From Sceloporus undulatus (taxonomy: Eukaryota > Chordata > Lepidosauria > Squamata > Phrynosomatidae): DNA of 64,000 bases. Made by a program: the position numbers and the translations under genes. The DNA lies in the NCBI RefSeq assembly GCF_019175285.1, contig NC_056529.1, forward strand, positions 19,710,673-19,774,672, in the 5' to 3' direction. The notes beneath the pieces are model-generated. The model ran no database searches, was not told the origin of the DNA, and saw only the letters and a program-made list of their open reading frames with translations. Shown in pieces: positions 11,500 to 23,500 of the stretch; positions within the stretch are counted from its first letter, which is position 1; every line of letters starts with the position of its first letter.

Positions 11500-11690
11500 G
11501 ACTAGTTTCGCAGCCTCTCCAATATATACTATCTATATGAACTTGAAATCTGGGTGGGGGGAAGGATGCCTCCCCCACGCGTGTCCCTGTCAGCCAATGA
11601 CAAAGCAAGGAAGGCAAGGGGCTGGCCAATAAAGAAAGAGTTGGAGTAGGTCCCTTTCTTCTCATTGCATTCTCTTCCGAGAAATCAGCG
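11500..11690 (-). promoter_or_regulatory. IRF8: IRF8 promoter with GAS element, two CCAAT boxes and TATA-like run
   Basis: Read on the minus strand, the order is a perfect GAS palindrome TTCTCGGAA (11683-11675, inside GATTTCTCGGAAGAGA), inverted CCAAT boxes at 11630-11626 and 11598-11594, and a TATA-like stretch at 11530-11521. The mammalian ICSBP/IRF8 promoter is known for a palindromic interferon response element of this type bound by STAT1. The position upstream of IRF8, the perfect TTCN3GAA match and the flanking bases together support a conserved interferon-gamma response promoter. The transcription start is not shown directly. Confidence 0.65.
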
Positions 11691-11984
11691 GAGGCTCTTT
11701 TTTGCAAAGACTATAGGCTGCAAAGGATGCCCGGGTCAACGTTCCATTCCCGGGTCCTCCGCGTTCCATTCCCAGGGCAACGTTCCATCGCTGCCTTCCT
11801 CTGCGTCCTCCTTTTCCCGGACGTGCCCTACATCCCCACCTTCTGGGATTCCAAAACGTCCTGCATTTTGAGCAAGACTGAAAAGCACACACTGACATTT
11901 CTGGGGATGCTTCCCCCAGAAAGGTCAATTCAATCATTGTTAATGATTGAATGTATTGATGATTGTTTTAATAATTGAGAATTT

Positions 11985-12380
11985 AATTGCATTTTATTAT
12001 TATTGATGGGAGGGTTAAGGAGAGGGGTAGGGTTATCATGTTATTCTATGATATTGTATATGATATTGTATTTTATTGTAAGCCGCTTTGATCATTTGGA
12101 GGAGCAGGATATAAATAATGTGTTATTATTATTATTATTAATTGAATTTTATTAATATTGATGAGAGGGGTAGGGATATAATGTTTTATATGATATCAAT
12201 TCCATAATTATTAATTATTTAATTATTTCATGTATTAATGGCTGTTTTAAGAATTGATCATTTAATTATATTTTTTATTATTGATGGGAGGTTTGGGGTT
12301 ATAATGTTTTGTATGATATTGTATTGATGTATTTTATTGCAAGCCACTTCAATCCTTCAGAGGAGAGGGGTATAAATAAA

Positions 12381-12419
<39 letters not shown>

Positions 12420-12425
12420 TCAGCT
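11985..12425 (+). repeat. Two or three copies of an L2/SINE-like 3' end with ATT tails
   Basis: TTATTGTAAGCCGCTTTGAT (12074) and TTATTGCAAGCCACTTCAAT (12334) are each followed by GGATATAAATAA-type ends and (ATT)n. A third diverged unit lies between. The same end appears at 40-110. Confidence 0.65.
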
Positions 12426-12734
12426 TCTATTACCATTTTCCTGCCTGTCCTACATTTTGGGATGCCTCATCCTCCTTTGCCACGGTATCCTTCCTATTTT
12501 TTTCAAGGCGTGTCCTCCATTTCTTCTGTCCAAGAGGCAATCCCAAATGTCTTCCACCTGGAGCAGGACTAAGAAGCATCAATGGATATTTCTAGGAGTG
12601 TTTGGAGCTTTTGTTTTGGTCCTGCCCTCCATTTCTCTCCAAAGTCCTACATTTTGCAGGGCCTTGCTGTATTGAAATGCAATCTCCAGAGAACATGCAA
12701 AACTTAAACCATATAAAGGTTAAAAATAATCTAA

Positions 12735-12892
12735 GGAGTTTTGTCACACGGAGGAGATCAGGAGTTTATATCCCAGGGAAATTGCGTAATTCCACAAAGC
12801 GATTTCACACAATGTTGCACAAAACCCGCCATGAAAGTGGTCCCAAAGAAGCATTAACATGCATCTTTTTACTTTCAGGATTTCAGCAACAA
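12735..12892. mobile_element. Family E element, one end, reverse of the copy at 1078
   Basis: GGAGTTTTGTCACACGGAGG, then ACAAAACCCGCCATGAAAGT and TTTTTACTTTCAGGATTTCA, all found reversed at 1200-1386. Confidence 0.75.
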
Positions 12893-13000
12893 GGCATTTG
12901 TGGGACCACCACAAACTACAATCCCCAGAAATCCATCGCATTGAGCCAGGCCAGTTAAAGAGGTGTCAAGTCAGATTATTTCTCCAATGTGGATATACCC
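12893..13000. mobile_element. Fold-back MITE family A, right half
   Basis: ACAAACTACAATCCCCAGAA to TCTCCAATGTGGATAT, next to a family E element. Confidence 0.75.
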
Positions 13001-13117
13001 TTTGATATGTATCTGTACCAGTTCAATGTTGTCAAGTCTAACTGGGAGCCACAGCTACCCAGGGTTTCCAGGAAGATGCTTCCTTAACTCTACCTAAAGA
13101 GATCCCTCTTCCCTGGT

Positions 13118-13172
13118 AGTTTTTCCTCCAAGCCCTAACCAGGACTAAGCCTCCTTAGCTTCTGAAAATACA
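13118..13172 (-). mobile_element. 5S-derived SINE, short relic
   Basis: CCAAGCCCTAACCAGGACTA and CTCCTTAGCTTCTGA match the reverse 5S blocks weakly. Confidence 0.45.
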
Positions 13173-13539
13173 TTCGATCACATGAATTGAGCCCTGGTTT
13201 GTCTGGATGGGGTTGCTGCTCATGATTTGGGAATTTCCAGCATCTCATGATGTTCATAGAAGGCACCGCTGCCTCACCAGCAGGGAGATTTTCCCATGTT
13301 CAAGTACCAAGAAAGAAGACATGCAGGAAGACTTACTACTCCCCCACACACATCTCAAAGTTTTCTTTTAACTTGCGCTTGTGGAAAAGCAGCTTCCCCC
13401 TCTCCCCTTCTATTGATCTTGGATATGTAGCTGTTTGGGACTATAACTCCCAGAATCCCCCATCCAGCATCTCTCTATGGTAAGGAAAGGCAGGATGCAA
13501 AGTCAGGATCACAGACATAGGAGAGACAGAAAAATGTGG

Positions 13540-13767
13540 TGGTTGTGGTGTGTGCCTTCAAGTTGTTTCCAATTTATGGCAAACCTAAGGCTGGGGTTTA
13601 TCATGGCATTTTCTTGGCATGATTTGTTCAGAGGAGGTTTGCCAGGGCCACCCCAAGGCTGAGAGAGTGTGACTTAGACAAAGTCACCCGGTGGGTTTCA
13701 TGTGGCTGAGCCAGGAATCAAACCCTGATCTCCAGAGTGGTAGTCAAACCACTACATCATGATCGCT
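13540..13767 (-). mobile_element. tRNA-derived SINE
   Basis: Reverse orientation, full length, from GTGTGTGCCTTCAAGTTG to CAAACCACTACATCATGATC. Confidence 0.85.
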
Positions 13768-13769
13768 AA

Positions 13770-14800
13770 AATAATATCAACGATATAGGAGGCAAATTAA
13801 CTTCAGGAATAAATTCATCTCTGATCCCAGATGATTATATTTTGGCCATTAAGGGGTGGGAGACAATGAAAGCTAGGCACCTGCTGGAGAAAAAGAACCC
13901 AGTAAAGATTACTCCACTCTGACACTGGGTCTTAAATGAGGTCCACATGACCCTTTTGGCATATGCCATGATGGGCTGACTGCCAACTTTTTTCTTTCAC
14001 TTAGTCTCAAAGGCACTACAAGATCCCTCTGCATACTAACTGCACCCAAGTGAGGGTTATTCCAAGGAATGCCATCACTAAGGCGGTGCGGGGGGTGCCG
14101 CCTGCGCTGGGTGACACCATCAGAGGGAGTGACACTGGGCATGCGCAAGGAGAAATAACAGCCCAGAGTTCAATGTTAACAACATGGGAAGTCCTCTACT
14201 TGAATGGAAGGTAGTATTTCAGGCTGAAAGTCATCCTTGAACTTAAGTAACAGAGTGCAACCTTTATAGTCACCAGCTCATGCCACCAAAGGTTTTTGAG
14301 ATCCAAATAGCATGACCCTTCTCTCAGAAAGAAAGGGGGTTCTTGGCATGTTGCTCCCTTTTGGGGGAGTAACAACCCATAAAGCCATGGACCTGTCTCT
14401 CTACTCCTCCCTCCCATGACCTCCGCCTCCTGATCCGTTTGGCTCCTTTCTGCCGTTGTCCTTTGGAAGGGTGGACTGGTTGCTGTGGCTTCCTTTAGGA
14501 TGGAGATTTTTTTGTATTTCAGAAACTGTTCTTGCTCTGGGAGGATATCCCATCTTTGTTATTTCAGTTGGCGGAGACTGCGGGTTCCCCATTATGAGAC
14601 CTTCCTCCCAATCATAGAAAGTCTGTCAGGGTAATACCAGTCCAAGCGATGCCACTGATTCCAAACTGTTTACTGTGGGGAAGTTTGCAGTAGGAAGTGA
14701 AGTTGGATCCCAAGTTGTCATGGCTTGGGTGACAATGTCTCCTTTCGATTTTCCTAGAAAGATGCATATCCTAATTCCTAGAAGTATAAACGCTGTTATC
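13770..14800. other. Intergenic stretch, nothing recognised
   Basis: Between IRF8 and the phosphatase 3' end. There are short frames on both strands but no domain, splice pair or clear repeat that I can name. Confidence 0.5.
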
Positions 14801-14809
14801 ATTTTATCT

Positions 14810-15050
14810 GTTTCATGGAATCTTAACATTGGGAGGGACCACAAAGATAATCTAGTCCACCTCCCTGCCATGCAGGAATTAGCAAGTAAAGCACTCCTGA
14901 AAGATACCCATCCAAACCTTGTTTAAAGACCACTAAAGAAGGAGAGTCCACCACGCACCAAGGCAATCTATTCTATGGTTGAACGGCTCTTCCAGTTCTT
15001 CCTGATGTTTTGCTGGAATCACTTTTCTTGTTTCTATTCTGCCCTGTAGC
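14810..15050 (-). mobile_element. CR1-like LINE 3' end, old copy
   Basis: This is the reverse of the CR1 3' end: GGGAGGGACCACAAAGATAA, CCTGCCATGCAGGAA and GTTTAAAGACC-like blocks in the right order, well diverged. Confidence 0.75.
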
Positions 15051-15779
15051 CATGGATCACAGCGTGGCATACAATACAATCAATTTAAAGAATGTAAAAC
15101 AATGTAAAATATGAAGCGGTAAAAAACATCATTTATAATCGAAAACATGTTAAACAACCTAAGCTAAAAACAGTTACAAAACCATGAATATATACGAACA
15201 GGATCAAATGGTCAGACAGCAAAAGTTTTAATAAAAAGCTGTGGTTTAACCTGGCACCGAGATGAAGCAAATGTTCTTTTCTCATTCCCCAATTCCAAAC
15301 ACAGTGATTTTAAAGTCCTGTTGATCTTGAAAGAGATAATAATAACCCAAGTCAATTTGTTTAGGAGCAAAACTCTTTTTGATGACACATTTGGGGCAGG
15401 CATTCGCCAACTGAGCATGATGTAACAGACACACCCATGTTCTCTCCATGGAAAAGAGGAACACGCTGAGATGCAATTTTTGCTACATTCAAAGGAATAG
15501 ATATTATACCCTTGATTTTCCAACTGAGGAGTGTTTACTATCAGAGAGAGAGAGAGAAATGTCCCACTTAAGGCAAAGAACAAGATGGCAGCCCTTTTTG
15601 TTCCATGTACAAAAACCAAGTGGATTGGCACCTGAATCTTTCCTCAACACATCTGGAAGCAACAGACTAGACCAAACAACTTGCTTTTGCTTTCATGTAT
15701 CTGCCTCCTGAGGCAAAGACATCACACTGCCAAGTGGTAGGGCCTTACCAAATGTGCACAATATGGAAAACAAAAGCCG

Positions 15780-16010
15780 AGATGCTACATCAGCGTTGTA
15801 AAGTATATGTCTCCGTATGCAAATTTACGCATGAATTGCACTAGACCACCCTTGGGATGAATGGCAACACTGCAGAACTGAACCGAGACACCAAATATGC
15901 AACCAAAGGCACAACCCAGTGGGGACGTGTATCCATGAACAGTGCATATCAGCACACAGTATGCATCCACCACAAGCACAACACCACTTCCCAAGCCTGA
16001 ATTGAATACT
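15780..16010. repeat. Diverged repeat shared with 740-960
   Basis: The same order of blocks as at 740-960, with CCGTATGCAAATTTACGC and ACCACCCTTGGGATGAATG in the middle. Confidence 0.45.
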
Positions 16011-16640
16011 GTATTGAACAAAAATGTCCGATTGCGTCCCTGGAGAGCCTATTGTGTATAAGATGCCAACAGCAACCCAGCCAACATATCATAAATTGCT
16101 TGACCGAGTCGTCGAATTCTCCCAGATATTATGCCTGTATTTGAACAGGGCATTATTATGCAGCCTCTGTCTGTTGATAACGCCTATTGAAACCGTAATC
16201 TCTGCTTATCACATATCTACTATAACTTCCTATTCCTACCAGAAACAGCCTGTCTTGTCTTTCCAATGGCCAAGTGTCAGCTTCCTGTGCCGTTTATGGA
16301 GTAACCAGACACACTGTCTGGGTTTTTGCTTAACTTCCTCCCTGGCCCATTTTGATGAACAGCAGAATCGGCAGATGTTTCTCAGTTTGGTTGCAGGAGG
16401 TCACTCTTCCAAGGAGTGGAGGTTCCCAGCACTGTCTTGCATAGTGGTCATGGTTTTCTGTTTTGCGAAGGGCTGCGCTTACGAAAAGCTAAGGAGATGA
16501 GATAGAAGAAGGACACAGAGTACAAGGAAACCCAATATTGGCAGAGCATCATTCAGCAACTGGGCTGTAAGTTCAGGATCACTCCAGGACGTTTCCAGGC
16601 CAAAACCTGAGACTTAGGGATGGCCCCTGGAGATGCTATT
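16010..16640. other. Intergenic stretch with one 158-codon open frame
   Basis: The frame at 16024-16500 (+) starts MSDCVPGEPIVYKMP and is rich in S, L and C. No family is recognised, and there are no splice sites or poly(A) signal to back it. I do not call it a gene. Confidence 0.3.
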
Positions 16641-16661
16641 AAGTGTTATGTATTAAGTACC

Positions 16662-17035
16662 ATAAAATCATAAAATCCTAGAGCTGGAAGAGACTTCAAG
16701 GGCCATCCAGTATAACTCCATTCTGCCATGCAGGAAGACAATCAAAGGCCTGATACAGACAGGCCAAAATAAAGCTGCTTTGAGTCACTTTGCAAGTATG
16801 CTGTTTAAATTATACATGCGTCCTAAGACTCCAGAAGCCGCACCAAAGGACTGGAGTGTAGCTTTGGTGCAGCTTCCAGACTCTTAGGACTCATGCATCA
16901 TTGAAACACCATACCTCCAAATGGCCTGAAGCAGCTTTATTTTGGCCTGTCTGTATAGGGCCAATGTCTCTGTTTAAAAATCTCCAAAGAAAGAGACTCT
17001 TCTACCATCCGAGGCAACGGAGCGCTCACATCTTT
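16662..17035 (-). mobile_element. CR1 3' end split by a fold-back MITE
   Basis: Bases 16662-16746 match the terminal CR1 sequence (ATAAAATCCTAGAGCTGGAA, CCATGCAGGAAG), and 16960-17035 continue it (TCTCTGTTTAAAAATCTCCA, GGAGACTC-like). The MITE at 16747-16962 lies between the two parts. Confidence 0.8.
16747..16962. mobile_element. Fold-back MITE family B, complete
   Basis: The left arm GGCCTGATACAGACAGGCCA and AAATAAAGCTGCTT is mirrored by AAGCAGCTTTATTTTGGCCT and GTCTGTATAGGGCC. Length is 216 bp. It splits a CR1 copy. Confidence 0.88.
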
Positions 17036-17573
17036 TTATTCAAGCGCACCCATGGAGAACATATTTTCCTGTTTGGATATTAAGACAAAAATCTTAGCTA
17101 AAGGGCTGCTCCCAGAAGGGATTGTTCCTTCTCACTTGAAGAGATGGGATAAGGAACATTTTGCTTCTAGCTTCTAGTTCTGCATGGGTGCGCTTGCACA
17201 AAAATGTGGGTTTTATGCAATGCCCACAATTTTATGCAAAAGAAATTTGTATTTCTGCACACTATAATTTCCCCAAATGTGTGTGAATGCTTGATGAAAA
17301 CTACACAAAATTCTCACCTGTGTGTTATTCTTCCCAACTGAGATTCACAGGTATGGATAAACCTATTTTTCTTTTGGCTAGGAAATGAAAAATGAAAGCT
17401 ATCTTTCCATTACAGGTGATAAAGTAGGCACAGGAGCATATGAACACAACAGAGGGATGGAGGAACGGCTGCTTATACCAATAAAATCCATACCTTCAAA
17501 GTATTTGTAACATGTGTGAATGCATTTAATGTAGCGCAGAATAAGAACAAAAACTAATTTTTAAAGAAATGAG

Positions 17574-17579
17574 TTTATT
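17574..17579 (-). terminator. DUSP22L: Possible polyadenylation signal of the DUSP22-like gene
   Basis: AATAAA on the minus strand, the first such hexamer below the stop codon at 18738. It would give a 3' UTR of about 1.15 kb. Position is the only support. Confidence 0.35.
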
Positions 17580-18737
17580 CCACTGATTTTCCATTTTTCT
17601 TCCACAGTGGAACCCAAGACGGTTCATTTGAAGTGTCCCAAATGGCACGTAACTTCAGCAAGGTTGTTGCTTTATATGCCTTCAGAAACCACACTTTGGG
17701 GCAATGTTTGTTGTGTGTTACCAATGTGAGTTTTATATTTGCATCACACATCTGAAGATCTCTTTAAATCACTTCCACAAGTACTACTTTCAGCACTGCT
17801 CTTTGCTTTTCCATTCCCATGCAAAAGATTGATACACACCAATCTGATGCTTTTCTTACAAATAACTCTGCATAAGAAACTGTTTTTGCGCCTGGCAATG
17901 CACACCAATGTTTGCTGGAGCTAAAGAACGCGTCTCCGCTAGATTGGTCAGAGCAGACATATTTCCAAGGAATAATGCTAGAAATTTCCCTCTCCTGGAT
18001 TATAGGTCCTTTTGGTAAATTCATCAGTCGCAAAGTCTCTTAAGCTAGAGAAGAAAAGCATCCCATGTCATTTGTGAATACCATGCCACAAGTATTATTA
18101 TCAGCTGTCCTCTGCTTCTTGACTTCTTAGATCATTACATTTCAAAGGTCTCCTTCGGAAACTCAAATAAGGGTTTGGAGGAATGATGTTTGGCTATGGC
18201 TTTCCACATGTTTTGGACTTCATTTCCCAGAAGCTCCAGCCACTGTGACCAGTAAGTGAAACATTCTGGGTGCTGAGGTCTAAATCATCCAGAAGACCAA
18301 AGTCTTCCTATTTCATCTCCATCCGAAACAGCATCTTTGCCGTTTCTCCTTAGACTTTGGAGACACCACAACAAGCACTTAAGGGGGTTATGCTCTCTAC
18401 AAATGACCACCTCAACGTCGTATGAAATGTCATTCCGAAATAAAACATGAGTGGACTTGGCTCAAACCACCTGTCAATGCTGATGGTAACAGCATCTTTA
18501 AAATGGCCCTAATCTATTGGCTCTCTGTTGTAGGGCAATGTAACACAAATCCTTCTTCCAAAGGGGAAAACAGGTAGAGTATCTTTCTCTTTAAGGCAGC
18601 TTTCCCTAACCAGATGCCCCCCCTGCAAATGTGCCAGACTACACATCCCATTATCCCCAGCTGCCGGAGAGAAGAATTAGTATTATAATCCAGCACTTTG
18701 GGGTGGCATCTTGGAAAGGTTGCAAACGGAGCTTTTG

Positions 18738-20535
18738 TTATCTGTTCATCCACCGACTGCTGCTAGCGTAGGGCATGTGAGGCTGCGGGTCCATTGGTCC
18801 CGGACGATTGATCCAGTTTGTGTCTCTCAATCCAGTTTGTTGTTCTTTTGTCTTCTCTTCTTGCAGGGTCAATAAACGCTGCACCTCCTCTTGGTCGCCG
18901 AATGGGTTCTTGCCATATTCCTGCTGGATCCAGGCACGGTACTGCAAATAATAATAATAATAATAATATAAAACAAATACATTTGTCCATCCATATTCAC
19001 TACAGTTAGGGGCACAAGACCTCCGTGAATATGGGAAAACCACAAATAACAAAAACACCATGTTTTTATACCTGAGAGGACACCTCTTTAGGAATTTCTA
19101 GGTCCTCCATTGCAACTCTGTAGTCAACGTCCAACAGACACTGACCTAGAACTGCAAATGCCTAGTAGAGTGTTCTCTTTAGAAATATCTAGGTCTTTCG
19201 GTGCAATTTTTAGTTAAAGTTGACCATAGAGTTGCACTGGAGGACCTAGATATTCGTAGAGAGGACATATTAATCAAATCCGTGAATAATCACATCCGCA
19301 AATATCAAAATCGCAAATATGGAGGGATGAGTGTACATATGAATGCCTACTGTTCGTTAGTTTATCATTTACAGTTATTTTAATGATATGTTGTGTATTC
19401 TATAAATCCTTCCTTTTGTTTTTATACTGTACTCAGCAGGCAGGCTTTTATTCGTATTTTACTACTTACTATGTATGGCACCATGTAAATTTATAGCGCT
19501 TTGTAAATAAGCTTGATAATAATTGGTAACAATAATAATAATAAATTCCCAGCACCATTTTCAACATTTCATTCCCTGCCTCCAGTGGGTTTTCTTTTTA
19601 ATTCTTTTTAAATTTAATTAAATTTAACTTTAATTCAAGTGGGTTTTCTTTTTAATTTCTTTTTCAAACATGGTTTAGAATCGTAAGGTTATGATCCAAA
19701 AGTGCCATTGCATTGGCGCACTATGGCCCTATAACTCTGCAAAAATGTATTAGAAGAAGGCAAATGTATTGTTCCAATGTGTTCCAATCCAAATATACTC
19801 TTTGGAACAGTATATTTGGAACAATATACTTCCCCCTCTTCAGAAAAATATATTTGGAACATTGTGCATCGATGGAATAATATTTTTGCATAATAACTCT
19901 ACAGTTTTAAGCAATGTTTTAAAAAATAATAAGTCAGAGAGCAGACCACATCCACAGACAAGAAAAAGTGCAGAGAAGGAGAAATAGAGAATACGGGAAG
20001 GAGAGACGGCGTATTAATTTCAACCCCAAAAAGTCAATGCCGAGAACCAAAGTGTAAAGGTCATGTGAATGAAGACCGAGACTGTAATGAAAAAGTCACC
20101 CATGTGGGCGTCCTGAGTCCTGTGTGAACTCCCTCTTTCATGCAAAGTGGTGTGTTTGGGTCCCCTGATCGTTCATGCATGCCCCCAACTTTTGGGGGAC
20201 TTCCAATGGGAATTTCTGGTGTTTTGCTCGCAGAGAAATATCTGCCAATTGGCTACAGAAACCACGCCGCTTGAAAGTAGTTTCTGCTCTGCTCTGCACC
20301 TGAAAAGGTGGGGAATATTTGTGTAGTGGTTTGAGTGTTGGACTCTCTGGAGATCAGGGTTCGAATCCCTGCTCGAGCATAAAAAAAACCCACTTAGGCA
20401 AGTCACACTCTCTCAGCATCAGGGGAAGGCAATGGCAAACCTGCTCTGAGCAAACCTTGCCAAGAAAACCCCATGATAGGTTCTCCTGAAGTTGGAAATG
20501 ACTTGAAGGCACACAACAACAACAACAACAACAAC

Positions 20536-20584
<49 letters not shown>

Positions 20585-23500
20585 GTGGGCTTGCTGCATG
20601 ACACTCTGCAGTACTTGCTGCATTGACCACTATTTTGTGTCTTAATATTTGCACTAATGTTTGCAATGCACCAATATTTGTAATGCAAGACTAGAGAGCT
20701 GTTTTTGTCCTTTACAATAAGTTCTGCCTACTTGATCTTGATGAAACAAATCACTGTACGCACATTTCTAAATGTAGTCTAACCTTAGAATACCTTTGGT
20801 GTTACAAGATAAGCCTGGGACTATTTTGTTGTGTTGACATCATTCCCACTACTTTTTAAACCAGATCACAATTTGTTTTGAACCAGTTCAAATGACCCTG
20901 GTTCCCACTTAAATCAAATCGCTGAAGCGATTCGGTGAGGGGGGCCATGCACTAGATCCACATCTTTTTGACACTGATTTTTTTCCACATCTTTTTCAAT
21001 AAATCAATTCTGCGCAAGTGTGAACCAAATGCGGATCGGAATCTATTTAAATTTGCCCTTCAGCCGGCTGGAGCAGGTCAATTGTGAACCAATTCATGCA
21101 TGAATGTGTACCACAAGTGGGTTATTTTAGAGGGAAAAGTGCAATCAGGGCAAATGTAGTGGGAACCACACTCCGTTGTTGAATCGATTCATCAATTCGG
21201 ATCACACACCGATTTATCTGTAAGTGAGAATGAGGCCGTTGTATGCCTTTGTTTCTACTACTATTACTATAAAAGAAAATTGCCAAAAATCCACCAAACT
21301 GACTGTTTCAAGCGATACAATGCCAATTCTAGGATGCCGAAACACAACAATGAGGGCTGCAGGTGAGGACAGTCCTTTATAGTTGCCCACCGCTGCTGTA
21401 AAGATTGCCCTGAAGATCCAAGAGGGCAAAGGAAAGATAGGAGCCTGAAAGCCGGCTTACCTCCTGGAGCAAAGTCGATTCGTACTCCTGCAGTTGCTCC
21501 TGGAAGCCGAAGTTGGGACTCACGTAAGAACGGACCGCTTTGGTGGCCGTCAGGCACTCTTCCCATCCAAAATTGGTCACGGTCATGAGGTAAGCCACCA
21601 GAATAGTAGTGCTGCGGGAAACTCCAGCTAAGCTGCGGCAGCCAAACCAGAGAAGCAACAACTTTGAGTAACACAGACGCAAATGGAGAAAAACAAAATT
21701 CCCTTAAGGGACGCAACAGCAATAATGGGGTTTCTCACCAGTGAATGAGGCATCCTCCACCATGCAGCCGGCATTCGTGAATAAACCTGATGCACTCCTT
21801 AAAGTGTTGTATCCTGGGAAAAACAGAAACAAAAGAAAATGTAAGGACTGTTTGCCCAAAATAATTGCCTATCTTTTTTTGTTGACTGTAGAACCTAAAT
21901 GAGGCCACATCTGCATTGCAGAATTAATACAGTTTGACACCGCTTTAACTGCCATGGCTCAAGGCAATGGAATTTGTAGTTTTGTGAGATATTGAGCCTT
22001 CTCTGGCAGAGAAATCTGGTGCTCCAACAAACGAGAAATCCCCGGATTCCATAGTATGGAGCCATGACAGTTAAAGTGGTATTAAACCACATTAATTCTG
22101 CAGTGTGGCAGCAACTAGTCAGGCCATTGGGGCATCTAGCCCACTATTATCTATACTGACTAACAGGCGCACTCTGCTATTCTGTTGGATTACAGTTTCC
22201 CTAACAAATGGCCATGCTGACTGGGGATGATGGGATATGCAGTCCAATACCAGGCTGAGGGAGGCTGGAAAAAGACAATTCTGGGCAGAACCCATAACTA
22301 CCAGTGAAAGTTGAAGGTTTAGGCAAAGAGAGTGAAGATTTAGATGGCATTTTAAAAGTCTGTGAGATGCTTTAATGAGCTGGTGGTACAAAGATGTGAT
22401 TATGGCCAAAGAGCACAATTTTACTACCTGTAGTTATAAATCTGTATATTCCTTGCTTGCCTCTCTGAACCACTCCTTGAGAGCTGACAAAGGAAACCAC
22501 AGCACTTACAAAAAGGCAATAAATGTACGAAAGAGAGAAAGAAACCAAACAAAGGTGTGCTGCGTGCCAGGAAAGAGGGACCATCTCACTGAATCTGGCA
22601 GCACCGTTTCCGGTTTGAGGATATGGCTGTAAAGTAAAGGCACGCTGATAAAAATCATAATGCGCCAAGTCCTCCTTGGTGTGTATGTATGTGCATTCAA
22701 GGCACCTGTCAACCTATGGTGACCCCATGAATGTCATAGGCTTGTCTTAAGCAAGGAATACTCAGAGGTGGTTTTGTCAATTCCTTCCTCTGAAACAGAG
22801 CCTGCAAAACCTGGTATTCATTGGCAGCCTGCCGTCTAAGTACTAACCAGGGCCAATCCTTAGCTTTGAGACCAGATGGGATTTGGTGCCCTTTTTTGTA
22901 CTCCAGATGGGTAAAACAGTAAAATGATCTCAAGTGATCACAGAAATAAAGGCTGAGCTAACTTGAATGTCTTTTTGCAAGTTTTAAAAAATTTATAGCA
23001 TCACTTTCTTCACTTTGGCATGATGACAATTATTATTAATTTAAAAATAACCTTTTAATTTTCTTTAAAGCCTCAGGAAGCTTCATGGATATTACAATAG
23101 GCCCTTGTTATCTACTGGGGTTTGATACCCAAACACCCATCCACCTCCCATGGGCACCAAAAGTTTTTTTTTTGGGGGGGGGCTAAGACAACCTCCAGAA
23201 TTACTGGAACACATGGGGATTCTGGGATGTATTGTCCAAAAGAGTGACTTTTCCAGAAAATGGAAGAGAAGTTCATGGTTTTAGATCAATGAGCAAAGAG
23301 TTCAGAGTTTTGATCCAGCGTTTCCAGCATTAAGGTCCTTTGAGGAACCGACAATTTGGTCTTCACCTTGAAACCAAGGTGATGGGTCTCAAACCCCGCC
23401 GCCAAAGCATCAACCCCAAACCGTTGCAAATCAGCCCCTTCTCCTCCTGCTTCTTGGAACTCCCTTTCTAAGTCCACAGAGATTGTGAAACACAAAGTCT

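Noticed and set aside
20319-20400. tRNA gene
   Set aside because: The A and B boxes belong to a SINE head; the rest does not fold into a tRNA and is followed by the SINE body and tail.
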